A stretch of DNA of 38,328 nt, taken from an uncultured Eubacteriales bacterium (lineage in GTDB: Bacteria > Bacillota > Clostridia > Christensenellales > CAG-138). The notes beneath the pieces were generated by a model. That model was not told where the DNA came from, ran no database searches, and was given only the letters and a program-made list of their open reading frames with translations. The stretch is taken from the NCBI GenBank assembly GCA_900550525.1, contig URSN01000006.1:1-38328 (forward strand), written 5' to 3'. A program made the translations under genes and the position numbers. Shown in pieces: positions 16,496-24,787 of this stretch; position 1 is the first letter of the stretch; the number at the start of each line of letters is the position of its first letter.

Positions 16496-17752
16496 ATGGC
16501 ATATAAGGCCCCCAAGGGCACGCGCGACGTGCTGCCCGAGGAGAGCTACCGCTGGCAGCGGCTGGAGGCGCTGATCCGCGGCGTCGTTGCAAAATACGGC
16601 CTGCTGGAGGTGCGCACGCCGGTCATCGAGCATACGGAGCTCTTTTTGCGCGGCGTCGGCGGCACGACGGACATCGTACAGAAGGAGATGTACACCTTTG
16701 AGGACAAGGGCGGCCGCTCCATCACGCTAAAGCCGGAGGGGACGGCCGGCGTGGTGCGCCTGTTCGTCGAGCACGGCCTCTTTGGCGACGTGCAGCCGAC
16801 CAAGCTCTTCTATCTCAACAGCCCCGTGTTCCGCTATGAACGGCCGCAGGCCGGGCGCCTGCGCGAGCACCATCAGTTCGGCGTGGAGATCTTCGGCGCG
16901 CCGGCGCCGAGCGCGGACGCCGAGTGCATCGCCATCGTGCTGGAGGTGCTCGACGCCGTCGGGCTCAAGGGCCTGTCCGTGCGGCTCAACAGCATCGGCT
17001 GCCCGCACTGCCGGCCGCGCTATCACGAGGCGCTGCGCGCCTATCTGGCCGGCCGCTATGACGAGCTGTGCGAGACGTGCCGCGCGCGCTATGAGACCAA
17101 CCCGCTGCGCATCCTCGACTGCAAGACGCCCTCGTGCGGCGAGATCGTCGCCCAGGCGCCGAACATCATGGACTTTCTCTGCGACGACTGCCGCGCGCAC
17201 ATGGACAGGCTCCTTGTGCTGCTGGACGCGATGGGCGTGCGCTACGAGCTCACCCCCACGCTCGTGCGCGGGCTGGATTACTATACCAGGACCGTGTTCG
17301 AGGTCTTTTCCGAGCGCATCGGCGCGCAGGGCGCCATCTGCGGCGGCGGCCGGTACGACGGGCTGGTCGAGCAGCTTGGCGGCCCCGCGTGCCCCGGCGT
17401 CGGCTTCGGCCTTGGCATGGAGCGGCTGCTGCTGCTCATGCAGCAGTGCGGGACGGACTTTGAAAAGCCGCAGCGGCTGGATCTGTTCCTCGCCTCCATC
17501 GGCGACGAGGCGGGGGCCTGCGCCTTCCGGCTCTCGCACGAACTGCGCGCGCGCGGGCTGCGCGTGGACACGGATCACGTCGGCCGCAGCGTCAAGGCGC
17601 AGTTCAAGTATGCCGGCCGCACGGGCGCGCGCTATGCGCTCGCCATCGGCTCAGAGGAGCTTGCCGCAGGGCGTGCAAAGCTCAAGGATATGCGCGACGG
17701 GACGGAGCGCGAGGTTGCGCTCGACGCGCAGGCGATCCATCAAGCGATCTGA
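16496..17752 (+). CDS. hisS: histidine-tRNA ligase
   Basis: Charges tRNA-His with histidine. The 418-residue class II synthetase has KGTRDVLPEE near 6-15, motif 2 with FRYERPQAGRLREHHQFG near 113-130, the HisA motif LVRGLDYYTRTVFE near 256-269, GGGRYDGL near 282-289 and the C-terminal anticodon-binding domain from about 330. The RBS is AGGAGGG. aspS follows after 15 bp, the classical hisS-aspS operon. Confidence 0.97.
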   Translation: MAYKAPKGTRDVLPEESYRWQRLEALIRGVVAKYGLLEVRTPVIEHTELFLRGVGGTTDIVQKEMYTFEDKGGRSITLKPEGTAGVVRLFVEHGLFGDVQPTKLFYLNSPVFRYERPQAGRLREHHQFGVEIFGAPAPSADAECIAIVLEVLDAVGLKGLSVRLNSIGCPHCRPRYHEALRAYLAGRYDELCETCRARYETNPLRILDCKTPSCGEIVAQAPNIMDFLCDDCRAHMDRLLVLLDAMGVRYELTPTLVRGLDYYTRTVFEVFSERIGAQGAICGGGRYDGLVEQLGGPACPGVGFGLGMERLLLLMQQCGTDFEKPQRLDLFLASIGDEAGACAFRLSHELRARGLRVDTDHVGRSVKAQFKYAGRTGARYALAIGSEELAAGRAKLKDMRDGTEREVALDAQAIHQAI

Positions 17753-17767
17753 CGGGAGGGAACGACC

Positions 17768-19564
17768 ATGGGAGAATTGCTCAACGGCTGGAAGCGCACC
17801 TGCTACTGCACGGAGCTGACGGAGGACGACGCGGGCCGCGAGGTCACGCTGATGGGCTGGGCGAACGTGCGGCGCGACCTGGGCGCGCTGATCTTCGTGC
17901 AGCTGCGCGACCGCACGGGACTGATGCAGGTCGTGTTCGATTCCGGCGCGCTCTCGCCGGAAGATTTCGCGCGCGCCTCGTCGATCCGGCAGGAGTTCGT
18001 GCTCGCCGTGCGCGGCACGCTCGTGCGGCGCACCGGCGTGATGGTGAACCCGAACATGCAGACGGGCGCGCTCGAGGTGCGCGTGTCCGAATTCAAAATC
18101 CTCAGCGCCAGCGAAACGCCGCCCATCGAGGTGGACGACGATTGCAGGGCCAACGAGGCCGTGCGGCTCAAGTACCGCTATCTCGACCTGCGCCGCCCCT
18201 GCATGCAGCGCAACCTCATGCTGCGCCACCGCATCGCGCACTGCGCGCGCACGTATTTTGACGAGCAGGGCTTCCTGGAGATCGAGACGCCCGTACTCAC
18301 CAAGAGCACGCCCGAGGGCGCGCGGGATTACCTCGTGCCAAGCCGCGTGCATCCCGGCACGTTCTACGCCCTGCCGCAAAGCCCGCAGCTGTTCAAGCAG
18401 CTGCTCATGCTCGCCGGGTACGACCGCTATATGCAGATCGCCCGCTGCTTCCGCGACGAGGATTTGCGCGCGGACCGGCAGCCGGATTTCACGCAGATCG
18501 ACATGGAGATGTCCTTCGTCGAGGAGGAGGACGTCATGCAGGTCAACGAGGGCTTCCTGCAGCGCCTGTTCAAGGAGACGCTGGGCGTGGACGTGCAGCT
18601 TCCGCTGCTGCGCCTGCCGTATGCGCAGGCCATGGCGCGCTTTGGCTCCGACAAGCCGGACATGCGCTTTGGAATGGAGCTGTGCGACGTGACCGACCTG
18701 GTGCGCGGCAGCGGCTTCTCCGTCTTTCGCCAGGCGGCGGAGGCGGGCGGCAGCGTGCGCTGCATCAATGCAAAGGGCGCCAGCGCGGCCTTCTCGCGCA
18801 AGGAGATCGACGCGCTGGGCGAGTTCGTCAAGACCTACCGCGCCAAGGGCCTGCTGTGGATGAATTACAGGCAGGAGGGGCTGCAATCGCCGTTTTTGAA
18901 GTTCCTCAGCGACGGGGAGCGCGAGGCCCTCTGCGCGCGCGCGGACATCGCCCCGGGCGATATCGCCTTCTTCGTGGCCGACCGGGACGAGACGGTCTTT
19001 GCCGCGCTGGGCGCGCTGCGCCTCAAGCTCGCCGACAGGCTGGGCCTGATCCCCGAGAACGAGTACAAATTCCTCTGGGTGACGGATTTCCCGCTGCTGG
19101 AGTGGAGCGAGGAGCAGCAGCGCTATGTCGCCATGCACCACCCGTTCACCAGCCCCAAGGACGAGGACATCGACAAGCTGGAGAGCGATCCCGGCGCGGT
19201 GCGCGCCAAGGCGTACGACATCGTGCTCAACGGCGTAGAAATCGGCGGCGGCTCCATCCGTATCCATTCGGCCGAGCTGCAGCGGCGCATGTTCGCCGCG
19301 CTCGGCTTCACGCCGGAGCAGGCGCAGGCGCGCTTTGGCTTCCTGCTCGACGCGTTCCGCTTCGGCCCGCCGCCGCACGGCGGCCTGGCCTACGGGCTTG
19401 ACCGGCTGGCCATGCTCATCTGCGGGACGGAGAACATCCGCGACGTGATCGCCTTCCCCAAGGTGCAGAACGCTTCCTGCCCGCTCACGGGCGCGCCGGA
19501 CGTGGTGGACGACAAGCAGCTCGCTGAGCTGCACATCCGCTGCGTGACGGAGGACGGGCGGTGA
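17768..19564 (+). CDS. aspS: aspartate-tRNA ligase
   Basis: Charges tRNA-Asp. The 598-residue bacterial-type enzyme has an N-terminal OB anticodon-binding domain (about 1-110), the class II catalytic core with motif 2 FRDEDLRADRQPDFTQID near 222-239, the large bacterial GAD insertion (about 290-430), and motif 3 GLAYGLDRLAM near 538-548. GGGAGG precedes the ATG. The RseC-like gene starts on the aspS stop codon (GTGA). Whether the enzyme also aspartylates tRNA-Asn cannot be told here. Confidence 0.97.
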   Translation: MGELLNGWKRTCYCTELTEDDAGREVTLMGWANVRRDLGALIFVQLRDRTGLMQVVFDSGALSPEDFARASSIRQEFVLAVRGTLVRRTGVMVNPNMQTGALEVRVSEFKILSASETPPIEVDDDCRANEAVRLKYRYLDLRRPCMQRNLMLRHRIAHCARTYFDEQGFLEIETPVLTKSTPEGARDYLVPSRVHPGTFYALPQSPQLFKQLLMLAGYDRYMQIARCFRDEDLRADRQPDFTQIDMEMSFVEEEDVMQVNEGFLQRLFKETLGVDVQLPLLRLPYAQAMARFGSDKPDMRFGMELCDVTDLVRGSGFSVFRQAAEAGGSVRCINAKGASAAFSRKEIDALGEFVKTYRAKGLLWMNYRQEGLQSPFLKFLSDGEREALCARADIAPGDIAFFVADRDETVFAALGALRLKLADRLGLIPENEYKFLWVTDFPLLEWSEEQQRYVAMHHPFTSPKDEDIDKLESDPGAVRAKAYDIVLNGVEIGGGSIRIHSAELQRRMFAALGFTPEQAQARFGFLLDAFRFGPPPHGGLAYGLDRLAMLICGTENIRDVIAFPKVQNASCPLTGAPDVVDDKQLAELHIRCVTEDGR

Positions 19565-20010
19565 ACGCCGCGCACAGCGGCACGGTCGTCGCGCTCGAGG
19601 ACGGGATGGCCGTGGTGCGCTTTGAGCGCAGCAGCATGTGCGCGCATTGCGGCGCCTGCATGGCGGCCGGCGAGCATGAGATGGAGGCGCGCGTGCAGAA
19701 CCGGCTCGGCGCGGCGGTGGGCGACCGCGTGCGCGTGGAACTGCCCGGCCGCGTCATCGCGGGGGCGAGCCTCGTGGCGTACCTGGTCCCGCTGGCGGCG
19801 CTGCTGCTGGGCGTGCTGGTCGGGAGCCTGTTTTCCGAACTTGCGGCGATCGTGGCCGGCCTTTGCTGCTGCGCGGCCGCTTACCTGCTGCTGCGCGTGC
19901 TGGACAGGCGGTTTGCACGTATGCAGGCGCTCCAGCCGCGCATGATATCCATAACGACAAATGAGGAGGATGAAGAACATGGCCAAGGAACTGACGGCGG
20001 CGAATTTTGA
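19561..20010 (+). CDS. RseC/MucC-like (SoxR-reducing system) membrane protein
   Basis: 149 residues. The first 60 residues form a small soluble domain with CAHCGACM near 27-34, a probable metal or Fe-S site. Two transmembrane helices follow at about 68-88 and 92-112, then a polar tail. This is the RseC_MucC family layout; in clostridia such proteins are found with Rnf complexes or redox genes, and their exact role is unknown. The start is GTG 19561 overlapping the aspS stop. The last 32 bases overlap the thioredoxin gene, so the tail sequence is constrained by two reading frames. Confidence 0.85.
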   Translation: MNAAHSGTVVALEDGMAVVRFERSSMCAHCGACMAAGEHEMEARVQNRLGAAVGDRVRVELPGRVIAGASLVAYLVPLAALLLGVLVGSLFSELAAIVAGLCCCAAAYLLLRVLDRRFARMQALQPRMISITTNEEDEEHGQGTDGGEF

Positions 20011-20296
20011 CGAAACGATCCGCGGCAACGCGGTGGTGATGGTGGATTTCTGGGCGTCCTGGTGCGGCCCGTGCCGCATGGTTGCCCCGTTCATCGAGGA
20101 GCTCGCAAAGGAATACGAGGGCCGGGCGGCCGTGTGCAAGGTCAATGTGGACGACAACCCGGACATCGCGGCGCGCTATGGCGTGTCGACGATTCCCACC
20201 ATTTTGGTGTTCCGCAGCGGCGAGCTGGCCGAGCGCAGCGTGGGCGCGCGGCCGAAGAAGGCGTTCGCCCAGCTGCTGGATAAATACCTTGCCTGA
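19979..20296 (+). CDS. trxA: thioredoxin
   Basis: 105-residue cytosolic thiol-disulfide reductant. Active-site WCGPC is at 28-32, the cis-proline turn STIPT near 72-76, and length is standard. ATG 19979 is chosen because GAGGAGG lies nine bases upstream and the family N-terminus begins here; two upstream in-frame ATGs would add only a few residues. It overlaps the RseC-like gene and ends in a strong terminator. Confidence 0.96.
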   Translation: MAKELTAANFDETIRGNAVVMVDFWASWCGPCRMVAPFIEELAKEYEGRAAVCKVNVDDNPDIAARYGVSTIPTILVFRSGELAERSVGARPKKAFAQLLDKYLA

Positions 20297-20311
20297 ACCG
20301 GCGCACCGTCC

Positions 20312-20368
20312 CGCCGGGGGCGCCCCTGCCGGCCGAAGCGGCCGGCGAGGGCGGCCCCGGCGTTTTTT
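20312..20368 (+). terminator. long rho-independent terminator after trxA
   Basis: A three-tier stem: CGCCGGGG (20312-20319) with CCCCGGCG (20355-20362), an inner GCCCC/GGGC tier, and an apical GCCGGCCG/CGGCCGGC hairpin with AAG loop. TTTTTT follows. Confidence 0.9.
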
Positions 20369-20379
20369 GCGTTTTGCTG

Positions 20380-20408
20380 TTGACAGCGTGCGCCCGGCAT
20401 GGTATGAT
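20380..20408 (+). promoter_or_regulatory. promoter of the iscR-iscS-iscU operon
   Basis: TTGACA (20380-20385), 17-bp spacer, TATGAT (20403-20408). It is followed within 15 bp by a palindromic operator. Confidence 0.9.
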
Positions 20409-20422
20409 ACTTCCCGGAAAGG

Positions 20423-20437
20423 CGACCAAGTTGGTCG
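20423..20437. promoter_or_regulatory. Rrf2/IscR-type operator palindrome
   Basis: CGACCAA-G-TTGGTCG is a perfect 7+1+7 palindrome located between the -10 box and the iscR start codon. Binding here would block transcription, and it also covers the place of the ribosome-binding site. Rrf2 regulators commonly bind such sites in their own promoters. Confidence 0.75.
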
Positions 20438-20446
20438 GGTATTCGC

Positions 20447-20896
20447 ATGAAGCTGTCAACGAGGAGCCGTTACGGGCTCAAAGCGGTGGTCGATCTGGCC
20501 GTATACGAGGGCGAAGCGCCGGTCACGCTGTCCGCGCTGGCGGGCATGCAGGGCGTTTCGGAGGCGTATCTGGAGCAGCTGCTGCGCGCGCTGCGCCGCG
20601 CCGGCATCGTGGAGACGGTGCGCGGCGCCGCGGGCGGCTACCGGCTCAGCTGCGCGCCGGAGGCGCTCGACGTGGGGCGCGTGCTCGCGGCGCTGGAGGG
20701 CAGCACGGCGGTGGTGGACTGCGTCGGCACGGGCGACGCCTGCTGTGAAAACGCCTGCACCTGCTCGGCGCGACCGCTGTTTTTGAAGCTGCAATCGCGC
20801 ATCAACGACGTGCTGCGCGACACGACCATCGCGGATCTGGCGAGCGACTATATCGAACAAAAGAGGCGAATCGAACATGCAAAAGGTCTATCTTGA
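20447..20896 (+). CDS. iscR: Rrf2-family transcriptional regulator (IscR-like)
   Basis: 149-residue winged-helix regulator expected to sense Fe-S status and control the operon it heads. [13 protein letters not shown] at the start and [11 protein letters not shown] near 58-68 are Rrf2 hallmarks. Cysteines cluster at 92, 99, 100, 104 and 106; IscR of Escherichia coli uses Cys92, 98 and 104 for a [2Fe-2S] cluster, so cluster binding is likely. No strong ribosome-binding site is seen; the operator lies where it should be. The 3' end overlaps iscS by 20 bp. Confidence 0.93.
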   Translation: MKLSTRSRYGLKAVVDLAVYEGEAPVTLSALAGMQGVSEAYLEQLLRALRRAGIVETVRGAAGGYRLSCAPEALDVGRVLAALEGSTAVVDCVGTGDACCENACTCSARPLFLKLQSRINDVLRDTTIADLASDYIEQKRRIEHAKGLS

Positions 20897-22049
20897 CAAC
20901 GCGGCCACCACGCGCGTCCACCCCGAGGTCGTGCAGGCGATGCTGCCCTATTTCTCCGAACAGTACGGCAACCCGTCCAGCCCGCACAGCTGGGGGCAGG
21001 AGGCGGAGGCGGCGCTCATGCACGCCCGCGCGCAGGTCGCCGCGGCGCTCAACGCGGCAAAGCCGGAGGAGATCATCTTTACCGGCGGCGGCAGCGAGAG
21101 CGATAATATGGTGCTGCGCGGCGTCGCCCATGCATACGCCAGGAAGGGCCGGCACATCATCACCAGCGCCGTGGAGCACCACGCCGTGCTGCACACGCTC
21201 GAGGCGATGGAGCGCGAAGGCCTTGCCGAGGTGACGTACCTGCCCGTGGATGCGGACGGTCTCGTCTCCGTACAGGACGTGGCGGACGCCATCCGGCCCG
21301 ACACGATCCTCGTCTCCATCATGTTCGCCAACAACGAGGTCGGCACCATCATGCCCGTGGCCGAGATCGGCGCGCTGTGCCGTGAGCGCGGCGTGCTGTT
21401 CCATACCGACGCGGTGCAGGCCGTGGGCCATGTGCCGGTGGACGTACAGGCGCAGAACATCGACCTGCTCTCCCTTTCGGCGCACAAGTTCCACGGGCCC
21501 AAGGGCATCGGCGCGCTGTATGTGAAAAAGGGCGTGCGCGTGCCGGCGCTCATCCTTGGCGGCGCGCAGGAGCGGGGCAAGCGCGCCGGCACGGAGAACG
21601 TGCCGGGCATCGTGGGCCTTGGCGTGGCCATCGAGCGCGCGAGCGCGCACCTTGAGGAGCACGCCGCGCACATGCGCGGCCTGCGCGACAGGCTGATCGC
21701 CGGCGTCGAGCAGCGCATACCGGACGTCAAGCTCAACGGCCATCGGACAAAGCGCCTGCCCGGGAACGTTAATTTCAGCATCCGCTATATCGAGGGCGAG
21801 TCCATCCTGCTCATGCTCGACATCAACGGCGTCGCCGCCTCGAGCGGCTCCGCCTGCACGTCCGGCTCGCTCGACCCGTCGCACGTGCTCCTTGCGATGG
21901 GGCTCACGCACGAGGTGGCGCACGGCTCGCTGCGCATGACGCTGTCCGAGTTCACCACCGAGCAGGAGATCGACTATGTGCTGGAGCTTTTGCCAAAGAT
22001 CGTTGAGCGGCTGCGCGCCATGTCGCCGCTGTACCATGGAGGGAAATAA
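20877..22049 (+). CDS. iscS: cysteine desulfurase (IscS/NifS)
   Basis: PLP enzyme that takes sulfur from cysteine for Fe-S clusters and other thio-products. The 390-residue product starts with VYLDNAATT; His100/101 lies in VEHHAV, the PLP lysine is Lys204 in [12 protein letters not shown], and the persulfide cysteine is Cys327 in SSGSACTSG, the class I (NifS/IscS) type. GAGG precedes the ATG, which lies inside the end of iscR. iscU begins 2 bp after the stop. Confidence 0.97.
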   Translation: MQKVYLDNAATTRVHPEVVQAMLPYFSEQYGNPSSPHSWGQEAEAALMHARAQVAAALNAAKPEEIIFTGGGSESDNMVLRGVAHAYARKGRHIITSAVEHHAVLHTLEAMEREGLAEVTYLPVDADGLVSVQDVADAIRPDTILVSIMFANNEVGTIMPVAEIGALCRERGVLFHTDAVQAVGHVPVDVQAQNIDLLSLSAHKFHGPKGIGALYVKKGVRVPALILGGAQERGKRAGTENVPGIVGLGVAIERASAHLEEHAAHMRGLRDRLIAGVEQRIPDVKLNGHRTKRLPGNVNFSIRYIEGESILLMLDINGVAASSGSACTSGSLDPSHVLLAMGLTHEVAHGSLRMTLSEFTTEQEIDYVLELLPKIVERLRAMSPLYHGGK

Positions 22050-22051
22050 AA

Positions 22052-22435
22052 ATGGTGTACACGAAAAAGGTCATGGATCACTTTGAACATCCGCGCAACG
22101 TCGGGGAGATCCCGGACGCGAGCGGCGTCGGCACGGTGGGCAACGCCAAGTGCGGCGACATCATGCAGATGTTTTTGAAGATCAACGACGAGACCGGCGT
22201 CATCGAGGACGTGAAGTTCAAGACATTCGGCTGCGGCGCCGCGGTCGCGACCTCGTCCATGGCGACCGAGATGATCAAGGGCAGGACGGTGGACGAGGCG
22301 CTCAAGCTCTCCAACGCCGCCGTCGTGGAGGCGCTCGAGGGGCTGCCGCCGCAGAAGATCCACTGCTCGGTTCTCGCCGAGGAGGCGGTCAAGGCCGCCA
22401 TCGAGGATTATCAGAAGAAGAAAAAGGCAGAATAA
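22052..22435 (+). CDS. iscU: Fe-S cluster scaffold protein (IscU/NifU N-terminal type)
   Basis: 127-residue scaffold on which IscS sulfur and iron form new clusters. The three ligand cysteines are present: Cys34 in NAKCGD (with Asp36), Cys61 in FGCGAAVA, and Cys105 in HCSVLAEE. It has only the N-terminal domain of NifU. The position immediately after iscS confirms the assignment. GGAGGG precedes the ATG. No hscA, hscB or ferredoxin gene follows, as is usual in Clostridia. Confidence 0.97.
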   Translation: MVYTKKVMDHFEHPRNVGEIPDASGVGTVGNAKCGDIMQMFLKINDETGVIEDVKFKTFGCGAAVATSSMATEMIKGRTVDEALKLSNAAVVEALEGLPPQKIHCSVLAEEAVKAAIEDYQKKKKAE

Positions 22436-22504
22436 ACGCGAATACTCGCCCGCCCGCCGTGCGAAACTAAATCCGTAGCGCAGCAGGAAAGGCGAGGTGA
22501 GAAT

Positions 22505-22675
22505 ATGCGTTCGTTTGCAATGGGCCTCGGCGTGATCGCCGGCGCTGCGATCACGCTTACCGCGATCGGTTCCCTGTATCCCGACGTGCCGCGCAGGATG
22601 ATGCGCGACGGACGGCGGCTGGTGCGCAGCACGCGCCGCACGGTGTGCAGCATGGGCGAGCTGATGGGCAAGTAA
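22505..22675 (+). CDS. small single-pass membrane protein
   Basis: 56-residue protein too short for many gene finders. GAGGTG sits just upstream of ATG 22505. Residues about 4-25 are a hydrophobic Gly/Ala-rich membrane helix; the rest is strongly basic (several RR and RRxxR groups) and should face the cytosol. No known family was recognised. It follows iscU by 69 bp, ahead of a GC-rich hairpin, so it may be the last gene of the isc operon. Confidence 0.65.
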   Translation: MRSFAMGLGVIAGAAITLTAIGSLYPDVPRRMMRDGRRLVRSTRRTVCSMGELMGK

Positions 22676-22682
22676 GCGTGCA

Positions 22683-22710
22683 GGCGGGCGGGGCGCAGGC
22701 CCCGCCCGCC
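22683..22710 (+). terminator. GC hairpin closing the isc operon
   Basis: Perfect 12-bp stem, 22683-22694 with 22699-22710, loop GCAG. There is no T run, so termination efficiency is uncertain. Confidence 0.55.
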
Positions 22711-22732
22711 GTCTGTGCGGACGCATTCCCAC

Positions 22733-22761
22733 TTGACGGCATAACCGGATTTGGATATACT
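22733..22761 (+). promoter_or_regulatory. promoter for yajC
   Basis: TTGACG (22733-22738), 17-bp spacer, TATACT (22756-22761), about 33 bp before the yajC ATG. Confidence 0.85.
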
Positions 22762-22793
22762 GATACCATCACGTTTGAAAGGGACACGGTTTC

Positions 22794-23126
22794 ATGAATG
22801 CAGATGCAATGAGCGGATTCGGTTATTTCTTCTCGAACTACGGCATTTTTATCATATTGCTGGTTGCGATGTTCGCCCTCATGATCATCCCGCAGCGCCG
22901 CCGCGACAAGAAGGTCAAGGCGATGCTGGCCGCCCTCAAGCAGGGCGACCGGGTGCGCACCATCGGCGGCATCTACGGCACCATCAGCTCCATCCGCGAC
23001 GACGTGGTCGTCCTGGCCGTCGGGCCGGATAAGGTCAAGCTCGTGTTCGCGCGCGGCGCCATCTCCCAGGTGGAGGAGGCCGGCGTGGAGAACACCATGA
23101 CCGAGGAGATCACGGAAACGAAATAA
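22794..23126 (+). CDS. yajC: preprotein translocase subunit YajC
   Basis: 110-residue accessory subunit of the Sec translocon. One N-terminal transmembrane helix at about 14-33, followed by IIPQRRRDKKVKAML and the conserved GDRVRTIGGIYGTI segment near 51-64, is the YajC pattern. AAAGGGA lies 11 bases before the ATG. A strong terminator follows, so it is transcribed alone rather than with tgt or secDF. Confidence 0.95.
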   Translation: MNADAMSGFGYFFSNYGIFIILLVAMFALMIIPQRRRDKKVKAMLAALKQGDRVRTIGGIYGTISSIRDDVVVLAVGPDKVKLVFARGAISQVEEAGVENTMTEEITETK

Positions 23127-23142
23127 ACGACGTTTTCTCCCT

Positions 23143-23174
23143 GCCTGCGACGATCGTCGCAGGCATATTTTTTT
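23143..23174 (+). terminator. terminator after yajC
   Basis: Perfect 22-base palindrome, GCCTGCGACGA (23143-23153) with TCGTCGCAGGC (23154-23164), then ATA and seven T. Confidence 0.92.
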
Positions 23175-23210
23175 GACGAGCGTATATAGTGGATATCGTC
23201 AGGGGGTGTC

Positions 23211-23636
23211 ATGCCAATGAAAAAGCGCAGGAAGTCCCGCAGCGCCGCAGCGCCGTCGCCGCTGCTGTACTGCGTCCGCAGCGCCGTGCTCGCAAGCGTC
23301 GCCACGGCGCTGCTCGTGCTCCTTTTTGCATTCCTGCTCAAATGGGGCGTGCTGCACACCGGCTCCATCCTCACGGTCAACTCCATCATCAAGGCGCTGT
23401 GCGCATGCGCGGCCGGCGTGCTGGCGGCCAGGTCCGTCGCGTCGCGCGGCTGGCTCTACGGCGGCCTGTCCGGCTGTCTGTATATCGCGTTCTCCTACGT
23501 TGCGTTTTCGCTGATCGAACGGGAATTCCAGCTGAGCCTTGTGTTCCTCTCCGACGTGGCGCTCGGGTTTGTCTGCGGCGCCGGCGCCGCGCTGATGCTC
23601 TCCCTGTTCAAAAACCTGCGCACGGAAACGGGATGA
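23211..23636 (+). CDS. TIGR04086-type integral membrane protein
   Basis: 141 residues with a basic N-terminus and four hydrophobic segments (about 19-43, 56-75, 82-104, 112-133). This size, topology and position directly after yajC match the TIGR04086 (YrzE-like) membrane family of spore-forming Firmicutes, whose function is unknown. GGGGGTG precedes the ATG at 23211; an in-frame ATG at 23217 is also possible. Its last 142 bases are overlapped on the other strand by the end of the lipoprotein gene. Confidence 0.75.
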   Translation: MPMKKRRKSRSAAAPSPLLYCVRSAVLASVATALLVLLFAFLLKWGVLHTGSILTVNSIIKALCACAAGVLAARSVASRGWLYGGLSGCLYIAFSYVAFSLIEREFQLSLVFLSDVALGFVCGAGAALMLSLFKNLRTETG

Positions 23637-24691
23637 GCGGATGGGGGTCTGCGGCCGGCCGGCGCGCGCAGGGCGCTCCGGCCGGCCGCGCACGGGCAGT
23701 CCCCCTCGGCCACGATCCGCTCGGCGATGCTGTTGTCCACGAGCGCGGCAAAGTCAGGCCTGGCGCGCAGCGCGCCCGCTTCCTCGATGATGTCGAGCAT
23801 CCGTTCATAGTCCGCCTCCTGCATGATCGGGTCCTGCTTCCACGAGTCGGTGGCGCGGTAGCTGTTGGCCACGATCATGAGGCTTTCGATGGACGCGTCC
23901 GGGAAGAACGGCTCCATCGCCTCGGCCACCTCGCGGTCGCTCGCCGTTGCGATCCAGCGCTGCGCGCGGTAAACGGCGCGCAGGAAGCTTTCCACAAACG
24001 CCGCGTCCTGCTGCAGCATCGTCTGGCTGATCAGGTAGACCGTGTACGGCACCTCGCCGGAGGCCAGGCCGACGTTGGCGACGATGTAGCCCTTGCCCGC
24101 GCGCTCAAACTCGGTCGCCGTGGGCTCAAACAGCGTGACATAGTCGCCCGTGCCGCCCTCGAACGCGCCGCCCATCAGGTTGAACTGGATGGAATCGATC
24201 ACGTCCACATCCACGCCCGGTTCGAGCCCGTGGGCCTTGAGCACATATTCGAGCGTCATCAGCGGCATGCCGCCCGCGCGCCCGCCGATGATGGATTTTC
24301 CTCTGAGCGATTCCCAGGAAAAGTCCGGCTCGTCGATGCGCCCCACGAGGAACGAGCCGTCCCTTTTGGTCAGCTGGCCGACGATGAGCGGGTGGTCCGC
24401 CTTGCCCTCGTTGTAGACGTAGACGCCCGTCTCCGGCCCGGCCAGGCAGATATCCGCTTGCCCGGAGAGCAGCGCGGTCATGGCCTTGTCGGAGCCGCCG
24501 GAGGTCGTGATGCGCACATCCAGCCCCTCGTCCTCAAAAAAGCCCATCGAGATGGCGACGTACTGCGGCGCGTAAAAGACCGACCGCGTGACTTCGTGCA
24601 GCTCCACGGTGCGCAGGCCGTCCGCGTCTTGGCAGGCGGGCGTCAGCAGGCACAGCAGCAGCACGAGCAGCAGAGCAAAGGTTTTTTTCAT
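23495..24691 (-). CDS. ABC transporter substrate-binding lipoprotein, NMT1/ThiY-like
   Basis: 398-residue reading frame. A signal peptide ends in LTPAC, so Cys20 is the likely lipidated residue. Residues about 30-335 form a periplasmic-binding fold of the NMT1/SsuA-like group: SVFYAPQYVAISMGFFEDEGLDV near 38-60, the SGGSDKAMTALLSGQADI region near 64-81, and the GGRAGGMPLMTLEYVL region near 137-152. Ligands in this family include pyrimidine precursors of thiamine, sulfonates and nitrate; the ligand here is not clear. No permease or ATPase gene is adjacent, so it is an orphan. GAGGAGGG precedes the ATG. From about residue 335 the sequence becomes low-quality Arg/Pro/Ser text read through a hairpin and then antisense to the TIGR04086 gene, suggesting a lost stop or natural overrun. 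Confidence 0.85.
   Translation of the reverse strand: MKKTFALLLVLLLCLLTPACQDADGLRTVELHEVTRSVFYAPQYVAISMGFFEDEGLDVRITTSGGSDKAMTALLSGQADICLAGPETGVYVYNEGKADHPLIVGQLTKRDGSFLVGRIDEPDFSWESLRGKSIIGGRAGGMPLMTLEYVLKAHGLEPGVDVDVIDSIQFNLMGGAFEGGTGDYVTLFEPTATEFERAGKGYIVANVGLASGEVPYTVYLISQTMLQQDAAFVESFLRAVYRAQRWIATASDREVAEAMEPFFPDASIESLMIVANSYRATDSWKQDPIMQEADYERMLDIIEEAGALRARPDFAALVDNSIAERIVAEGDCPCAAGRSALRAPAGRRPPSAHPVSVRRFLNRESISAAPAPQTNPSATSERNTRLSWNSRSISENAT
23651..23689. terminator. hairpin at the join of the converging genes
   Basis: GCGGCCGGCC (23651-23660) and GGCCGGCCGC (23680-23689) form a perfect 10-bp stem. It lies just after the + strand gene and inside the extended end of the minus-strand lipoprotein frame. 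There is no T run on either side. Confidence 0.45.
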
Positions 24692-24787
24692 GTTCTCCCT
24701 CCTCGGTTTTTAATAGCCATCCTATGCCCGCCGCGCGCGCCGCGTGCCTGTACGGCCCGGGCGCGCATCTGATAAGGAGGGAAATAG

